Numbered from the stretch's first letter, positions 1-8,601 are shown. The stretch is DNA of 64,000 nucleotides from a bacterium (GCA_028869385.1 JAGWSR010000019.1:1-64000); one strand, 5' to 3'. Program-made: numbers and translations. The notes: generated by a model not told the origin, from the sequence alone.

Positions 1-150
1 GACTAAAGGCGATATTGTGTCACCCTGACCCTTCGACTCGCTTCGCTCGCTCAGGACTAAAGGCGATATTGTGTCACCCTGACCCTTCGACTCGCTTCGC
101 TCGCTCAGGACTAAAGGCGATATTGTGTCACCCTGAGCGTGTCGAAGGGC
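1..150. repeat. 54-bp tandem repeat, two full copies and a third diverging copy
   Basis: Positions 1-54 and 55-108 are identical 54-base units. A third copy from 109 matches for about 28 bases and then changes to CCTGAGCGTGTCGAAGGG. Each full unit holds CACCCTGACCCTTCGACTCG followed by the self-complementary CTTCGCTCGCTCAG. The array ends just outside the nadC stop at 154. The same CCTGAGC / CCCTTCGAC vocabulary recurs in the palindrome at 38418-38472, so this looks like a dispersed REP-like intergenic element expanded in tandem. The array may continue to the left of the window. Confidence 0.9.
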
Positions 151-153
151 GAG

Positions 154-1005
154 CTACAGCGCGATATCGAGGCCGAGGTCGAGTGCGGGGGCGCCGTGCG
201 TGAGATATCCCACGCTGATGATATCCACGCCGCTCTCGGCGACGGCACGAATCGTCTCGGGACGAATGCCGCCGCTCGCTTCGGTGAGCACGCGACGATC
301 GACGAGGCGCACCGCTTCGTGCAGTTGCTCGGGCGTCATGTTGTCGAGCAGTACCGCGTCGATCGGTTCGGCGAGCGCTTCGCGCAATTGATCCAGCGTA
401 TCCACCTCGACCTCGATCTTCACCATATGTCCGGCGTGCGCGCGTGCCCGCGCCACCGCTTCGCGTATCGAGCCGGCGAGCGCGAGGTGATTGTCTTTGA
501 TCAGCACGGCGTCGTCGAGTCCGAAGCGATGGTTGCTGCCGCCGCCGCAGCGCACCGCATACTTTTCGAGCGCGCGCAGTCCCGGCGTCGTCTTGCGCGT
601 ATCCACCACGTGCGCGCGCGTGCCGGCGACCGCTTCGACGAGCGCGTGCGTGGCCGTTGCGATGCCGCTCAAGCGGCAGAGCAGGTTCAGGCACGTGCGC
701 TCGCCGGTCAACAGGGTGCGCGCGGGACCGTCGAGTTCGGCGACGATCGTGCCGCGCTCCGCGCGGTCTCCGTCGCGCACGCGCACCTTCGCGCGCACCG
801 CGCCGGGCGCGAGCAATTCGAATGCGAGCAGCGCGGCGTCGAGACCGGCGATTGTGCCGTCGGCGCGCGCGCCGATCGTTGCGGTCGCGCGCCGGTCGCC
901 CGGTACGATCGAATCGGTCGTGAGATCGGTACCGTGCGCGAGATCCTCCAGGAGGGCCGTGCGAACGAGCGGCTCGATGACGAGACGATGCGGAGCGGCG
1001 TTCAT
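154..1005 (-). CDS. nadC: Nicotinate-nucleotide pyrophosphorylase (carboxylating)
   Basis: Quinolinate phosphoribosyltransferase converts quinolinate and PRPP to nicotinate mononucleotide, CO2 and pyrophosphate in de novo NAD synthesis. The 283-residue length is normal for the family. The PRPP/quinolinate-binding motif TRKTTPGLR lies at about residues 136-144 and [13 protein letters not shown] at 148-160, followed by LLDNM and the EASGGI turn near the C-terminus. The ATG at 1005 was chosen because it overlaps the nadA stop by four bases (ATGA) and because the following residues fit the usual NadC N-terminus; a longer frame upstream runs antisense through nadA. Co-transcribed after nadA. No nadB is present in the window. 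Confidence 0.96.
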   Translation of the reverse strand: MNAAPHRLVIEPLVRTALLEDLAHGTDLTTDSIVPGDRRATATIGARADGTIAGLDAALLAFELLAPGAVRAKVRVRDGDRAERGTIVAELDGPARTLLTGERTCLNLLCRLSGIATATHALVEAVAGTRAHVVDTRKTTPGLRALEKYAVRCGGGSNHRFGLDDAVLIKDNHLALAGSIREAVARARAHAGHMVKIEVEVDTLDQLREALAEPIDAVLLDNMTPEQLHEAVRLVDRRVLTEASGGIRPETIRAVAESGVDIISVGYLTHGAPALDLGLDIAL

Positions 1006-2006
1006 CGGCTGTAGGCCAGCATCCGCTCGACGGCGGCGCGTGCTCGCTCGGCGACCGATGGATCCACGGTAACTTCGTGCTCCAGGTGCTCGAGCGAGTG
1101 GAGAATCTTGGGGAGCGTGCTGCGCTTCATGTGCGGACAGAGATTGCACGGTCGCACGAACGCGACGTCGGGAAACGTTCCCGAGACGTTGTCGGCCATC
1201 GAGCATTCGGTGATCAAGAGCACGCGCGCGGCGCGATGCGTTCCGACGTCGTCGATCATGCCCTGCGTCGAGCCGACGTAATCGGCTTCCGCGAGCACGT
1301 CGGGCGGGCATTCCGGGTGCGCCAGGATGCGCAGCGTCGGATCGTCCGCGCGATACGCGCGAAGCTGCGCGCCGGTGAAGCGCTCGTGTACTTCGCAGTG
1401 CCCCTTCCACGCGATGATCTCGACGTTCGTCCGCGACGCGACGTACTTCGCGAGATACTCGTCGGGAAGAAAAATGACGCGCGGCGCGCCGAGCGCCTCG
1501 ACGATCTTGACCGCGTTCCCGCTCGTCACGCAGACGTCGGATTCGGCCTTCACCTCGGCCGAGGTGTTGACGTACGTCACGACCGGAACGCCGGGATAGC
1601 GCTCGCGCAGCAGGCGCACGTCGTGCGCGGTGATCGAGTCGGCGAGCGAGCAGCCGGCCTGCAGATCGGGCACGAGTACCGTCTTGCCCGGGTTGACGAG
1701 CTTCGCGGTCTCAGCCATGAAGTGCACGCCGCAGAGGACGATGACGTCGGCATCGGTCTGCGCCGCCTGCATCGCGAGCGCGAGCGAGTCGCCCACGATA
1801 TCGGCGACGGTATGATAGATCTCCGGCACTTGGTAGTTGTGCGCGAGGATCACGGCGTTACGTTCGCGCTTGAGGCGATTGATCGCCGCGACGTAGGGCG
1901 CGTGCAGCGGCCATTCGACGCGCGGAATCACGTGCGCGACGCGTTCGAAGATGGGCGACGTCTCGCGTTCGACGTCGGGGTCGTAGGGCAGTTCGATCAG
2001 GCTCAT
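1002..2006 (-). CDS. nadA: Quinolinate synthase A
   Basis: Condenses iminoaspartate with dihydroxyacetone phosphate to quinolinate using a [4Fe-4S] cluster. At 334 residues it is of usual size. By comparison with known NadA structures the three cluster cysteines are probably C119 (QAGCSLAD), C204 (GHCEVHERF) and C290 (CNLCPHMK), spaced 85-86 residues apart as in the family; the YVNT motif is at 145-148. It is the first gene of a two-gene nadA-nadC operon and is divergent from the mscS-type gene across about 54 bases, which must hold both promoters. The iminoaspartate source (NadB or an aspartate dehydrogenase) is not in this window. Confidence 0.96.
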   Translation of the reverse strand: MSLIELPYDPDVERETSPIFERVAHVIPRVEWPLHAPYVAAINRLKRERNAVILAHNYQVPEIYHTVADIVGDSLALAMQAAQTDADVIVLCGVHFMAETAKLVNPGKTVLVPDLQAGCSLADSITAHDVRLLRERYPGVPVVTYVNTSAEVKAESDVCVTSGNAVKIVEALGAPRVIFLPDEYLAKYVASRTNVEIIAWKGHCEVHERFTGAQLRAYRADDPTLRILAHPECPPDVLAEADYVGSTQGMIDDVGTHRAARVLLITECSMADNVSGTFPDVAFVRPCNLCPHMKRSTLPKILHSLEHLEHEVTVDPSVAERARAAVERMLAYSR

Positions 2007-2060
2007 AGGGTCGATTCGCGGTCTTGCGGTTGGAGGGCCGTCGGCCCTGCCTGTGGCACG

Positions 2061-3794
2061 ATGGTGGGGATGCGGAAGATCCGTTACCTTCTACTACCCG
2101 CGATCCTCGCGATCGTATGCACCGGAGTCGCCGCGAATGCGAGCGCGCAGGTCATCACACACGTCGGCATCCCCACTCCGTCGGGTCCGCTGACCGGGTT
2201 CGCGGTTCCGGGCATCCAGCAATCGGGGCTCTTCGTGACCGCGCCCGTGACGGTCGACGGCGCTCCGATCTTTCGCATCGCCGCGCTCGCGAGTCCGGCT
2301 CCGGGCAGTCTGCCGATCGACACGCGACTCTTGCTCGTGCAGAACGCGATCTCGCAACTGCTTTCGGTGGATGGCGCGCAGCAAACGACGCTCTACGATC
2401 CCAATTCGTTCGCGATCGACGTCGCCCGCGAGGGCTCGCAGTACGCCCTTCGTGCGAGCGACGCCAAGCATCGCGACCCCGTGGATATCGTGACGGTCAC
2501 CTCGACCGATGCGCAGTACGCTCACCTGCCCGACCGGATCCTCGCCGAGCAGTGGAAGAGCGCGCTCGAGCCCGCGTTGGTGCACGCGCTGCAGAAGCGA
2601 CAACCCGAACAGATACGGCAAAGCGTCGACGCGGTGCTTCGCGGCGGTGCCATCTTGGCGGTGGTGACGGCGGGCCTCGCACTCCTCTGGTCGCTGCTCG
2701 CCGCGCGCGGTCGGCGCTTGCGCGGTAAGATCGAAGATCGCCAGCAGAGCGCGCGGGAGCACGACGCGGACGGTGATGCGGCTACCGAGCGACGCCGCAC
2801 GCTCGCACGCGCGGTGCGGGTGGCGCAGCCCGAACAGCAACTCGCGATGGTGCGCGTGCTCGCGAGCAGCATCGTCTGGTTGGGAACGCTGTTGTGGCTC
2901 GTCGCGATCACCTGGGCGCTCCTGCTCTTTCCGCAGACCACGCCGATCGGGCAGTTCATCATTCGCGCGACTGGAGGCATCGTCGGTATCTGGATCGGCG
3001 CGCTCCTGGTGGATCGGGTGCTCGCGCTCGCGATCGCGCGCTTCGCGGTCGTCTATGCGCATCGCGGCCTTTCGAGCGAGGAGCGCGCGCGGCATCTGTT
3101 GCGTGCCCCGACGATCTCGCGTGCGCTCGGCGGATTCAAGACGTGGATGATCGTCTTCGTCGCGCTGCTCGCGACGCTCGGCGTGTTGAACATTCCCGTC
3201 GCGTCGGTCGTGACCATCGGCGGCATCGCCGCGCTCGCCATCGGCTTCGCCGCGCAGAGCCTCGTGCGCGACATTCTCAACGGGATGCTCGTGCTCTTCG
3301 AGGATCAGTACGTGGTCGGAGATTACGTGATGATCGGCGATTACAACGGCGTCGTCGAGGGGCTCTCGCTGCGCGTCGTGCAGATTCGCGACGGGCGCGG
3401 CAACCTCATCACGATTCCGCACAGCTCGGTCACGCAGGTGGTCAACGCGTCGCGCACGTGGTCGCGCGTGGATTACCGCGTACCGGTGGAGACGAGCGTC
3501 GACGTGGACGCGGCGCTCGAAGTCATGCGCGACGTGCTCGATCGCTTCGCCGCGGAGGATGCGTGGCGCGATGCGGTGCTCGAGGCGTACGAGTGGGTCG
3601 GCGTCGAGAACATGTCGCGCAACGGCGTCGTTCTACGCGCGTCGATCCGCACCGCGCCGCTGCGCCAGTTCGAGGTGCGTCGCGCGCTCAACGAACGCAT
3701 CTTCGAGGCATTCGGCAAAGCGGGTATTCCGCTCGGACTCGATGCGCTGAGCCTGCCGACGCCGCCGACGAACGCGAGCCCGGATCCGGTTTAG
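2061..3794 (+). CDS. MscS-family mechanosensitive ion channel with exported N-terminal domain
   Basis: Predicted small-conductance mechanosensitive channel of about 577 residues. A signal peptide covers residues 1-30 and is followed by about 150 residues of extracytoplasmic sequence. There is then a membrane segment, a charged linker, and two or three helices leading into the pore-lining helix ([18 protein letters not shown], rich in Gly/Ala as expected for TM3). The beta domain follows with [18 protein letters not shown] and [13 protein letters not shown], then the alpha/beta C-terminal domain. Two in-frame ATGs at 2061 and 2070 are possible; neither has a well-placed ribosome site and 2061 is used. 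Function as an osmotic safety valve is inferred from the family. Confidence 0.9.
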   Translation: MVGMRKIRYLLLPAILAIVCTGVAANASAQVITHVGIPTPSGPLTGFAVPGIQQSGLFVTAPVTVDGAPIFRIAALASPAPGSLPIDTRLLLVQNAISQLLSVDGAQQTTLYDPNSFAIDVAREGSQYALRASDAKHRDPVDIVTVTSTDAQYAHLPDRILAEQWKSALEPALVHALQKRQPEQIRQSVDAVLRGGAILAVVTAGLALLWSLLAARGRRLRGKIEDRQQSAREHDADGDAATERRRTLARAVRVAQPEQQLAMVRVLASSIVWLGTLLWLVAITWALLLFPQTTPIGQFIIRATGGIVGIWIGALLVDRVLALAIARFAVVYAHRGLSSEERARHLLRAPTISRALGGFKTWMIVFVALLATLGVLNIPVASVVTIGGIAALAIGFAAQSLVRDILNGMLVLFEDQYVVGDYVMIGDYNGVVEGLSLRVVQIRDGRGNLITIPHSSVTQVVNASRTWSRVDYRVPVETSVDVDAALEVMRDVLDRFAAEDAWRDAVLEAYEWVGVENMSRNGVVLRASIRTAPLRQFEVRRALNERIFEAFGKAGIPLGLDALSLPTPPTNASPDPV

Positions 3795-3805
3795 CGCGCG
3801 TGGCG

Positions 3806-4126
3806 ATGATGCATGTTTCGTACGCCGCCGTCTTGCTCGCGGCATCGCTCGCCCTCACGAGCGCGCGCGACGTGGTCGTGATCAATACCGGGAACGATGC
3901 GATCTTCGCGCTGCGCGTCGGCGACGCGCAGGCGGCGCGGTGGAGCGACGATCTGCTCGGCTTCGCGGGGGTGATCGACGTGAGCCGCGGCCGCACGGTC
4001 GCGTTGCCGGTGGATCGACGCCACTGTCTCGGCGATGTCGAAGCAACCTTTCGCGGGGGCGCGACGGTCGTCGTGCGTAACGTGAACCTTTGCCGCGTCC
4101 AACACCTCGCGATCGGAAACCGATGA
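3806..4126 (+). CDS. Small secreted protein with two cysteines
   Basis: A 106-residue product with a signal peptide (hydrophobic stretch in residues 4-20, ending near TSARD) and a mature domain carrying WSDDLLGF, a cysteine in the RHCLGDVEATF segment and a second in NVNLCRV. The pattern W-x-DDLLG, then Cys-x-x-D, then VN-L-C resembles small exported proteins of unknown function seen in Proteobacteria; the cysteines may form a disulphide. The start is one of two adjacent ATGs (3806, 3809). Its stop overlaps the next start by four bases (ATGA), so it is translationally coupled to the PDZ/GAF membrane protein and may work with it. No biochemical function can be given. Confidence 0.75.
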   Translation: MMHVSYAAVLLAASLALTSARDVVVINTGNDAIFALRVGDAQAARWSDDLLGFAGVIDVSRGRTVALPVDRRHCLGDVEATFRGGATVVVRNVNLCRVQHLAIGNR

Positions 4127-5868
4127 GTCTCACGACGCTCGGGCGCATCGCGCTCGCCCTCGCGACGGTCGTCATCGTCGCCATCTTCTACGTGCCGCTC
4201 GGGCACGACAACTTCGCGGGGACGTGGGGCGACGCGACCTACGGCGTCGCGGCGGGGCGCGGCGCCGGTTCGACCGTGACCGCGGTGCAACCCGGGCTCC
4301 CCGGCGCTCGCGCGGGGATTCGCGCGGGCGATCGCATCGTCGCGCCGCCGTTCTCGTCGCTCTCCTTCGCGCTCGCCTATCCACGCGCGGGCGACGTGCG
4401 GGACTTCACGCTCGAGCATCCCGACGGCACGCTCTATCGCGTCACGCTGCACGCGGTTCCCGTGCCCGGGTTTACCGCGCGCGATCGCATTCTCGGAATG
4501 CTTGCGATCCTACCGGCGACGATCTTCATCGCGATCGCGTTCGCCCTCGTGTTCGTGCGTCCGAGCGTGATGACGTGGAGCTTTTTCGGGTACGCGGCGG
4601 GCTATTTTTCGACCGGGCCCGTCTTTCAATTCTTCTCCGGCGTACTCGACGACCGCGCGTTCACGGTGCTCTCGTTTTTGCTATGGACGGTCTTCGGCAA
4701 CTTTTCGGTGCTGCTGCTTGTCCCGTTCCTGATTCGCTTCCCCGACGATCGGCTCGCCGGGTTTCGGCGCTCGCTCGAACGCGCCGTGTGGATCGCGATC
4801 GCGGCGGCGTTTGCGTTGGATACGTTCTCGTGGCACTCCGTGCTCGCGACCGGCGCGGAGCCCGCCTTCGGCGTGGTGCTCGACACGTGGCTGCCGCTCT
4901 CAACGTTCGTCTTCGCGAGCTTCGTGCTCGCCAAGAAGTACGCGCTCGCACAGCCGCAGACGCGACAGCGCTTCGGCTTTCTCATGCTCGGCCTCGCGAT
5001 CTCGTTCATCGCCTATGCCGCGTACTTCGTTCCCGGAATCTCGTTTGCCACCAAGCAGATCGTGGGATACGGCGTCGTCATCATGCCGATCTGCGTCGCC
5101 TACGCGGTGCTGCGCCACCGCGTGCTCGACGTCAACTTCGTACTCAATCGAGCGCTCGCGTACGGCATTCTGTCGGTGATCGTGATCGCGTTCATCTCGT
5201 TGCTCGACTGGTTCTTCTCGCGCATCGTCGCCGAGCAGCACCTCGCGGTGCTCGCCGAACTCGGGGTAACGATCTGCGTCGGCCTACTGCTCGATCGGAT
5301 CAACAAGGGCGTGGAGCGCGTGGTCGAGACCGTCTTCTTTCGCAAGCGGCGCGCCGCCGAAGAGTACGTGCGCCGCGCCGCGCAGGCGCTGCCCTATGCA
5401 ACGCGCGAGCGCGCGGTGAACGAGGGCGTGGTGGACGTGCCGGCCGAGGCGTTCCACCTCGCGGGCGCCGCGCACTATCGCCGCTCGGGCGATGGGTCAC
5501 GCTTCGAGGGCGTCGCGACCTCGGCGAACGCACTCGTCGCGCCGGCTGGATTCGACGGAAATCACCTGCTCGTGCGCATGCTGCAGGCGAGCGAGGAGCG
5601 CGTGTGGCTCGAGGATCTGCGCGCCCATCTCGACGCGGAGAACTCGCGGATCTATGTCGTCGCCGTGCCGGTCACCGTGCGGCACGAACTCGTGTCGTTC
5701 ACGCTCTATGGGGCCCACGAAAACGGCGCGCAGCTCGATCCCGAAGAGATCGAGCTGCTCGAAGACCTCGCGCGCGAAGCGGCACGCGCCTACGATCACA
5801 TCGAGGCGGTCCGCGCGCGGGAGCGCTACGCCGCGCTCACCATGCAGCCGTCGCGAGGAACTGCGTGA
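4123..5868 (+). CDS. PDZ - polytopic membrane - GAF-like protein without kinase domain
   Basis: 581 residues starting at the ATG that overlaps the previous stop. One membrane segment (about residues 5-25) is followed by a PDZ-like region (GAGSTVTAVQPGLPGARAG, then AGDRIV). A block of roughly eight hydrophobic segments spans residues 120-400, followed by a short basic linker (VVETVFFRKRRAAEEYVRRA). The last 150 residues are a GAF-like domain ending in a helix. This is the input half of a sensor histidine kinase, but no H-box, N-box or G-box is present, so it probably signals through another partner or is a degenerate sensor. Its tail overlaps the convergent hydrolase gene by 32 bases. The function is unknown; the architecture is seen directly. 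Confidence 0.82.
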   Translation: MSLTTLGRIALALATVVIVAIFYVPLGHDNFAGTWGDATYGVAAGRGAGSTVTAVQPGLPGARAGIRAGDRIVAPPFSSLSFALAYPRAGDVRDFTLEHPDGTLYRVTLHAVPVPGFTARDRILGMLAILPATIFIAIAFALVFVRPSVMTWSFFGYAAGYFSTGPVFQFFSGVLDDRAFTVLSFLLWTVFGNFSVLLLVPFLIRFPDDRLAGFRRSLERAVWIAIAAAFALDTFSWHSVLATGAEPAFGVVLDTWLPLSTFVFASFVLAKKYALAQPQTRQRFGFLMLGLAISFIAYAAYFVPGISFATKQIVGYGVVIMPICVAYAVLRHRVLDVNFVLNRALAYGILSVIVIAFISLLDWFFSRIVAEQHLAVLAELGVTICVGLLLDRINKGVERVVETVFFRKRRAAEEYVRRAAQALPYATRERAVNEGVVDVPAEAFHLAGAAHYRRSGDGSRFEGVATSANALVAPAGFDGNHLLVRMLQASEERVWLEDLRAHLDAENSRIYVVAVPVTVRHELVSFTLYGAHENGAQLDPEEIELLEDLAREAARAYDHIEAVRARERYAALTMQPSRGTA

Positions 5869-6760
5869 TCGCCGCATTCACCGCCGCGGGCCGATCCAAC
5901 ATCGCGAAGTGCTTGGCGCCGTCGATCGGCGCGACGGTCATCTGCGGCGCGCCCGCGACGAGCATGCGGTAGAACGCGAGCGTCTGCTCCTTCGTGTACG
6001 GCGATCCGGGTGCGTACGGCATCAATTCGAGCGCGGGGAGCGTCATCGCGGAGAGCCGCGGGCGAAGGTCGTCGCTGAAATCCGCCTGCGCCCACGCGGC
6101 GACGGCCTTCGGATCGCTCGTCGACTCGCGCTGTGCCGCGGGCTCGACCAGCGTCGTGTCGAGCGTGCCGATCGTCTTCATGAAGTTTTCGTTGTAGGCG
6201 AGAAGCTCGGCGTGGGTCTCGCTCGCGACCTGCGCTCCGAGCTTCGCCGCCGCCGCCTCGCGCTGCGCGGGCGACATCATCGCCATCGCCGGAAAGACCG
6301 GAAGGCCGTCGAGCGCGACGATGCCCGCAAGGCGGTCGGGATGTGCTTCGGCGAGTGCGAACGCGAGCGTGCCGCCCAGGCTATGCCCAATGACGACGGG
6401 CTTTGCGAGATGTTCGCGGTCGAGGAGTGCCCAGAAGTTCGTTGCGAACGAGGCGAACGGGTCGCTCTCCGAAGCGTACGCGCGCCCGTCGAAGCCGTTG
6501 AGGGTGAGCGCATAGACGGTGTACTGCGGTGAAAAGTGCGCGATGGCGTCGCCCCACGACCAGGGGCCGCTCGCGAGTCCCGGGATGAAGATCAGCGCGT
6601 GCGCGCCCGAGCCGAAGCGCTCGACGTGGAGCGTACCGATATCGAACGCCGCAGCGGGTTTGGGCAGCGTCGGAATGGTCGCGGCGCGAGAGACCGCCGG
6701 GGCCAACGAGATGAGGGAACCGAGACATGCTGCGACCACCATGCGTGCGATGCGTTTCAT
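5837..6760 (-). CDS. Exported alpha/beta-hydrolase
   Basis: 307 residues with a signal peptide ending near SRAAT (about residue 27). The core is a classic alpha/beta-hydrolase fold. The oxyanion-side motif is IFIPGLASGPWSW and the nucleophile elbow is GHSLGG with the catalytic serine. The acid is expected in the LMPYAPGSPYT region, and the histidine is in the DGAKHFAMLDRP segment. The start is fixed by AAGGAG seven bases before the ATG at 6760. The substrate cannot be named (esterase, lipase or lactonase are all possible). Because of the signal peptide it acts outside the cytoplasm. It ends inside the convergent PDZ/GAF gene by 32 bases. Confidence 0.9.
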   Translation of the reverse strand: MKRIARMVVAACLGSLISLAPAVSRAATIPTLPKPAAAFDIGTLHVERFGSGAHALIFIPGLASGPWSWGDAIAHFSPQYTVYALTLNGFDGRAYASESDPFASFATNFWALLDREHLAKPVVIGHSLGGTLAFALAEAHPDRLAGIVALDGLPVFPAMAMMSPAQREAAAAKLGAQVASETHAELLAYNENFMKTIGTLDTTLVEPAAQRESTSDPKAVAAWAQADFSDDLRPRLSAMTLPALELMPYAPGSPYTKEQTLAFYRMLVAGAPQMTVAPIDGAKHFAMLDRPAAVNAAITQFLATAAW

Positions 6761-6779
6761 GCGAGACTCCTTGAGGAAG

Positions 6780-6980
6780 TTAGTCGAGTGAGGTGGGGTC
6801 GAAGACGTCTTCGACCGTGCATGCGAAGACGCGTGCGAGTTTGAACGCGAGCGGCAGGCTTGGGGCGTACTTGCCGGCTTCGAGCGCGACGATGGTTTGC
6901 CGCGACACGCCGACTTCGTCGGCGAGATCGGCCTGCGAGAGATCGCGCTCGGCACGCAAAACCTTGATGCGGTTCTTCAC
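6780..6980 (-). CDS. Short HTH (XRE-type) transcriptional regulator
   Basis: A 66-residue protein that is almost only a Cro/C1-type helix-turn-helix. LSQADLADEVGVSRQTI forms the HTH, with ALEAGKYAPSLPLA following as in the small regulators that accompany little membrane proteins. The GTG at 6980 was chosen because it overlaps the stop of the upstream gene by four bases (GTGA) and gives the normal family N-terminus (KNRIKVLRAERDLSQ). It is the third gene of an operon whose promoter carries repeated ACAT/ATGT dyads (7815-7867), so autoregulation by this protein is a reasonable inference. Confidence 0.93.
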   Translation of the reverse strand: MKNRIKVLRAERDLSQADLADEVGVSRQTIVALEAGKYAPSLPLAFKLARVFACTVEDVFDPTSLD

Positions 6981-7378
6981 CGGTAGCGCGCTTTGATGAG
7001 GAGCGCTGATGCGAACCAAAGCGTCATGAAGACGAACCACGTCGCCCATGCCGACGGGTGCGGCAGCATGCCGGGGCCCTCGGCGAATCCATAGGTCGCT
7101 GCGAGCAGCGCCGTGAGCGAGCCCGCGAACGCCGCCGAATCGACGATCATCTTCCGCTTGAACTCGTCGGTCGCGCGGAGCATCTTTGCGACGGAGACGA
7201 ATGCCGCGAGGAGCGGAATCGCGGGCGCGAGCGCTGCGACCGTGAGCCACGGCTGCGCGACGGTCGAGAAATACGCGCGGCTCGCGAGCAGGACGACGAA
7301 GTACGCGCCCATGGCAACGCTCATTTCGAGGACGAAGCGCCGATAGGCGACCTTGGTGGGATTTTGGGACGGCGTCAT
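6977..7378 (-). CDS. Small four-helix membrane protein of HTH-linked operon
   Basis: 133 residues with four hydrophobic segments (about residues 20-38, 45-65, 83-100 and 112-128). Conserved-looking charged residues lie between helices two and three (RATDEFKRKMIVDSAAF). That central motif, DEF.R with a following helix, resembles the membrane proteins encoded beside short YozG-like HTH regulators. It starts at the ATG overlapping the previous stop (7375-7378) and itself overlaps the HTH gene. No transport or enzymatic motif is visible. A sensory role together with the HTH protein is inference from the coupling. Confidence 0.85.
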   Translation of the reverse strand: MTPSQNPTKVAYRRFVLEMSVAMGAYFVVLLASRAYFSTVAQPWLTVAALAPAIPLLAAFVSVAKMLRATDEFKRKMIVDSAAFAGSLTALLAATYGFAEGPGMLPHPSAWATWFVFMTLWFASALLIKARYR

Positions 7379-7812
7379 GCGTAGGTTCTCCGGACGATCG
7401 GGTAGATGATCAGAGCGAGCGCGATCGGCACCGCGGCGGTGTAGGCGACGGCGAGGTGCGGATAGCCGTGTTTCGCGAGGACGCCGTTGATGGTGAGCAC
7501 GAGAATCGTGCCGAGCAGCGCGGTCGATGCGGCCACGGTCATGATGCTGCGCTGCAGTTCGTCCCAGCGCGCCACGTAGCGCGCGAACGAGATCATGCCC
7601 GTGGCGACGCCGAGCCCGGCGAGCGAGAGCGCCACGATGAGATGCCACGCGGGCGAGTGCGCGCCGCCGTTCCCGACGAGCACGCCGGCGATGACGAGCG
7701 CGGTCGCGACGCCCATTGAGCTCCGATGCTGCGCGAAGGCCGCTGCTGGGGCACCGGTCTCGGCCGGCGCATCGGGCGGGAGCGTCTCCTGGAGCGCGGT
7801 TCTGAGGTTCAT
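7375..7812 (-). CDS. Small four-helix membrane protein, apparently leaderless
   Basis: 145 residues with a 35-residue cytoplasmic N-terminus and four membrane segments. Between helices two and three is ARYVARWDELQRSIM, equivalent in place to the DEFKRKM motif of the next gene, so the two are probably distant paralogues forming a pair. The ATG at 7812 has no ribosome-binding site. Instead a good sigma70-type promoter (TTGACA, 17 bases, TACATT) ends six bases before it, which predicts transcription starting at the A of the ATG. It overlaps the next gene by ATGA. Function unknown. Confidence 0.85.
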   Translation of the reverse strand: MNLRTALQETLPPDAPAETGAPAAAFAQHRSSMGVATALVIAGVLVGNGGAHSPAWHLIVALSLAGLGVATGMISFARYVARWDELQRSIMTVAASTALLGTILVLTINGVLAKHGYPHLAVAYTAAVPIALALIIYPIVRRTYA

Positions 7813-7814
7813 GC

Positions 7815-7867
7815 CGACAATGTAAAGTATAAGCGACATTGTGTCAAGCCGGAGCGACATAATGTCG
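7815..7867 (-). promoter_or_regulatory. Promoter with repeated dyad operators for the membrane protein/HTH operon
   Basis: On the minus strand the -35 is TTGACA (7847-7842) and the -10 is TACATT (7824-7819), with exactly 17 bases between them; the predicted start point falls on the ATG at 7812. Overlaid on this are three related dyads. CGACATAATGTCG at 7855-7867 is a perfect palindrome around one central base. An imperfect copy, CGACATTGTGTCA, lies at 7834-7846 over the -35, and CGACAATGT at 7815-7823 lies over the -10. The first two are 21 bases apart, two turns of the helix, so they would face the same side. The HTH protein encoded at 6780-6980 is the natural candidate repressor. Confidence 0.7.
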
Positions 7868-7934
7868 TGTGCAAGGTACCTTTTGGCGCGCGATGTGGGC
7901 GACGGTGTCGCGGGCTGCGGAACGTATCGTAGGG

Positions 7935-8016
7935 GTGGAGCCGCGGGGTCTGGTACGCTAGGGGCCTGAAACTGCGACGCCGGGGTCGGTGTCCTAACCC
8001 CTGGCAACCCCTCCAC
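7935..8016 (+). ncRNA. Candidate structured 5' leader (riboswitch-like) before peroxiredoxin gene
   Basis: The sequence folds into a nested, multi-helix form. An outer helix pairs GTGGAG (7935-7940) with CTCCAC (8011-8016). A middle helix pairs CTAGGGG (7958-7964) with CCCCTGG (7998-8004). An inner hairpin pairs GACGCC (7976-7981) with GGTGTC (7988-7993) around a GGGGTC loop, and that loop could pair with CCCC at 8008-8011 as a pseudoknot. The 3' box CTGGCAACCCCTCC resembles the GGCAACC core of SAM-I/SAM-IV aptamers, but the rest does not let me assign that class. The peroxiredoxin ribosome site (AAGGTGAG at 8027-8034) follows immediately. No ligand is claimed. Confidence 0.4.
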
Positions 8017-8045
8017 GTCTGTTTAGAAGGTGAGAAGTTTTTCGA

Positions 8046-8600
8046 ATGTTGGCGCAAGTCGGCAAATCGGCTCCCGATTTCAAGCTCTCGAGCACCAAAG
8101 ACGCGACCGGCGCGAAGGATCTCGGCAAAGAGATCAAGCTCTCGGATTATCGCGGCAAGTGGCTCGTGTTTTTCTTCTATCCGCTCGACTTCACGTTCGT
8201 CTGCCCGACCGAGATCACGGCGCTCTCGGATCGCTACGACGAGTTCAAAGAGTTCGACTGCGAGATCCTCGGCTGCTCGACCGACTCGGTGTTCAGCCAC
8301 TGGGCGTGGTTGAACACGCCGCGTGAGAAGAACGGCATCCACGGGACGAAGTATCCGCTCGTCTCCGACTTCACCAAGGAAGTTGCGCGCGCGTACGGCG
8401 TGCTCGATGAAGCCTCTGGCGTCGCGCAGCGCGGCCTCTTCATCATCGATCCCGAAGGCGTGCTCAAGTACGCGGTCGTGACCGACGACAACGTCGGCCG
8501 CAGCGTTGAAGAGACCCTTCGCGTGCTCCAGGCGCTCCAGACCGGCGGCCTCTGCCCGGCGGAATGGAAGCCCGGCAAGCAGCTCCTTTCGAAGGGCTAA
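8046..8600 (+). CDS. Typical 2-Cys peroxiredoxin (AhpC/Prx1 class)
   Basis: 184-residue cytoplasmic thiol peroxidase that reduces H2O2 and organic peroxides. The peroxidatic cysteine is C53 in FTFVCPTEI and the resolving cysteine is C170 in GGLCPAEWKPG, with the extended C-terminal arm of the Prx1/AhpC class. Its reductant is unknown; no AhpF is adjacent, but a thioredoxin-fold protein follows one base downstream of the stop and is a likely partner. Translation is directed by AAGGTGAG about 11 bases before the ATG. The 5' leader is structured (7935-8016), which hints at control beyond promoter strength. Confidence 0.95.
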   Translation: MLAQVGKSAPDFKLSSTKDATGAKDLGKEIKLSDYRGKWLVFFFYPLDFTFVCPTEITALSDRYDEFKEFDCEILGCSTDSVFSHWAWLNTPREKNGIHGTKYPLVSDFTKEVARAYGVLDEASGVAQRGLFIIDPEGVLKYAVVTDDNVGRSVEETLRVLQALQTGGLCPAEWKPGKQLLSKG

Positions 8601-8601
8601 G

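Noticed and set aside
1-150. CRISPR array
   Set aside because: The units are directly abutting 54-base tandem repeats without unique spacers, and no cas gene is in the window.
7935-8016. Calling the peroxiredoxin leader a SAM riboswitch
   Set aside because: Only the GGCAACC box fits; the P1/P2 order and kink-turn of SAM-I and the 3' elements of SAM-IV are not found, and the gene is not in methionine metabolism.
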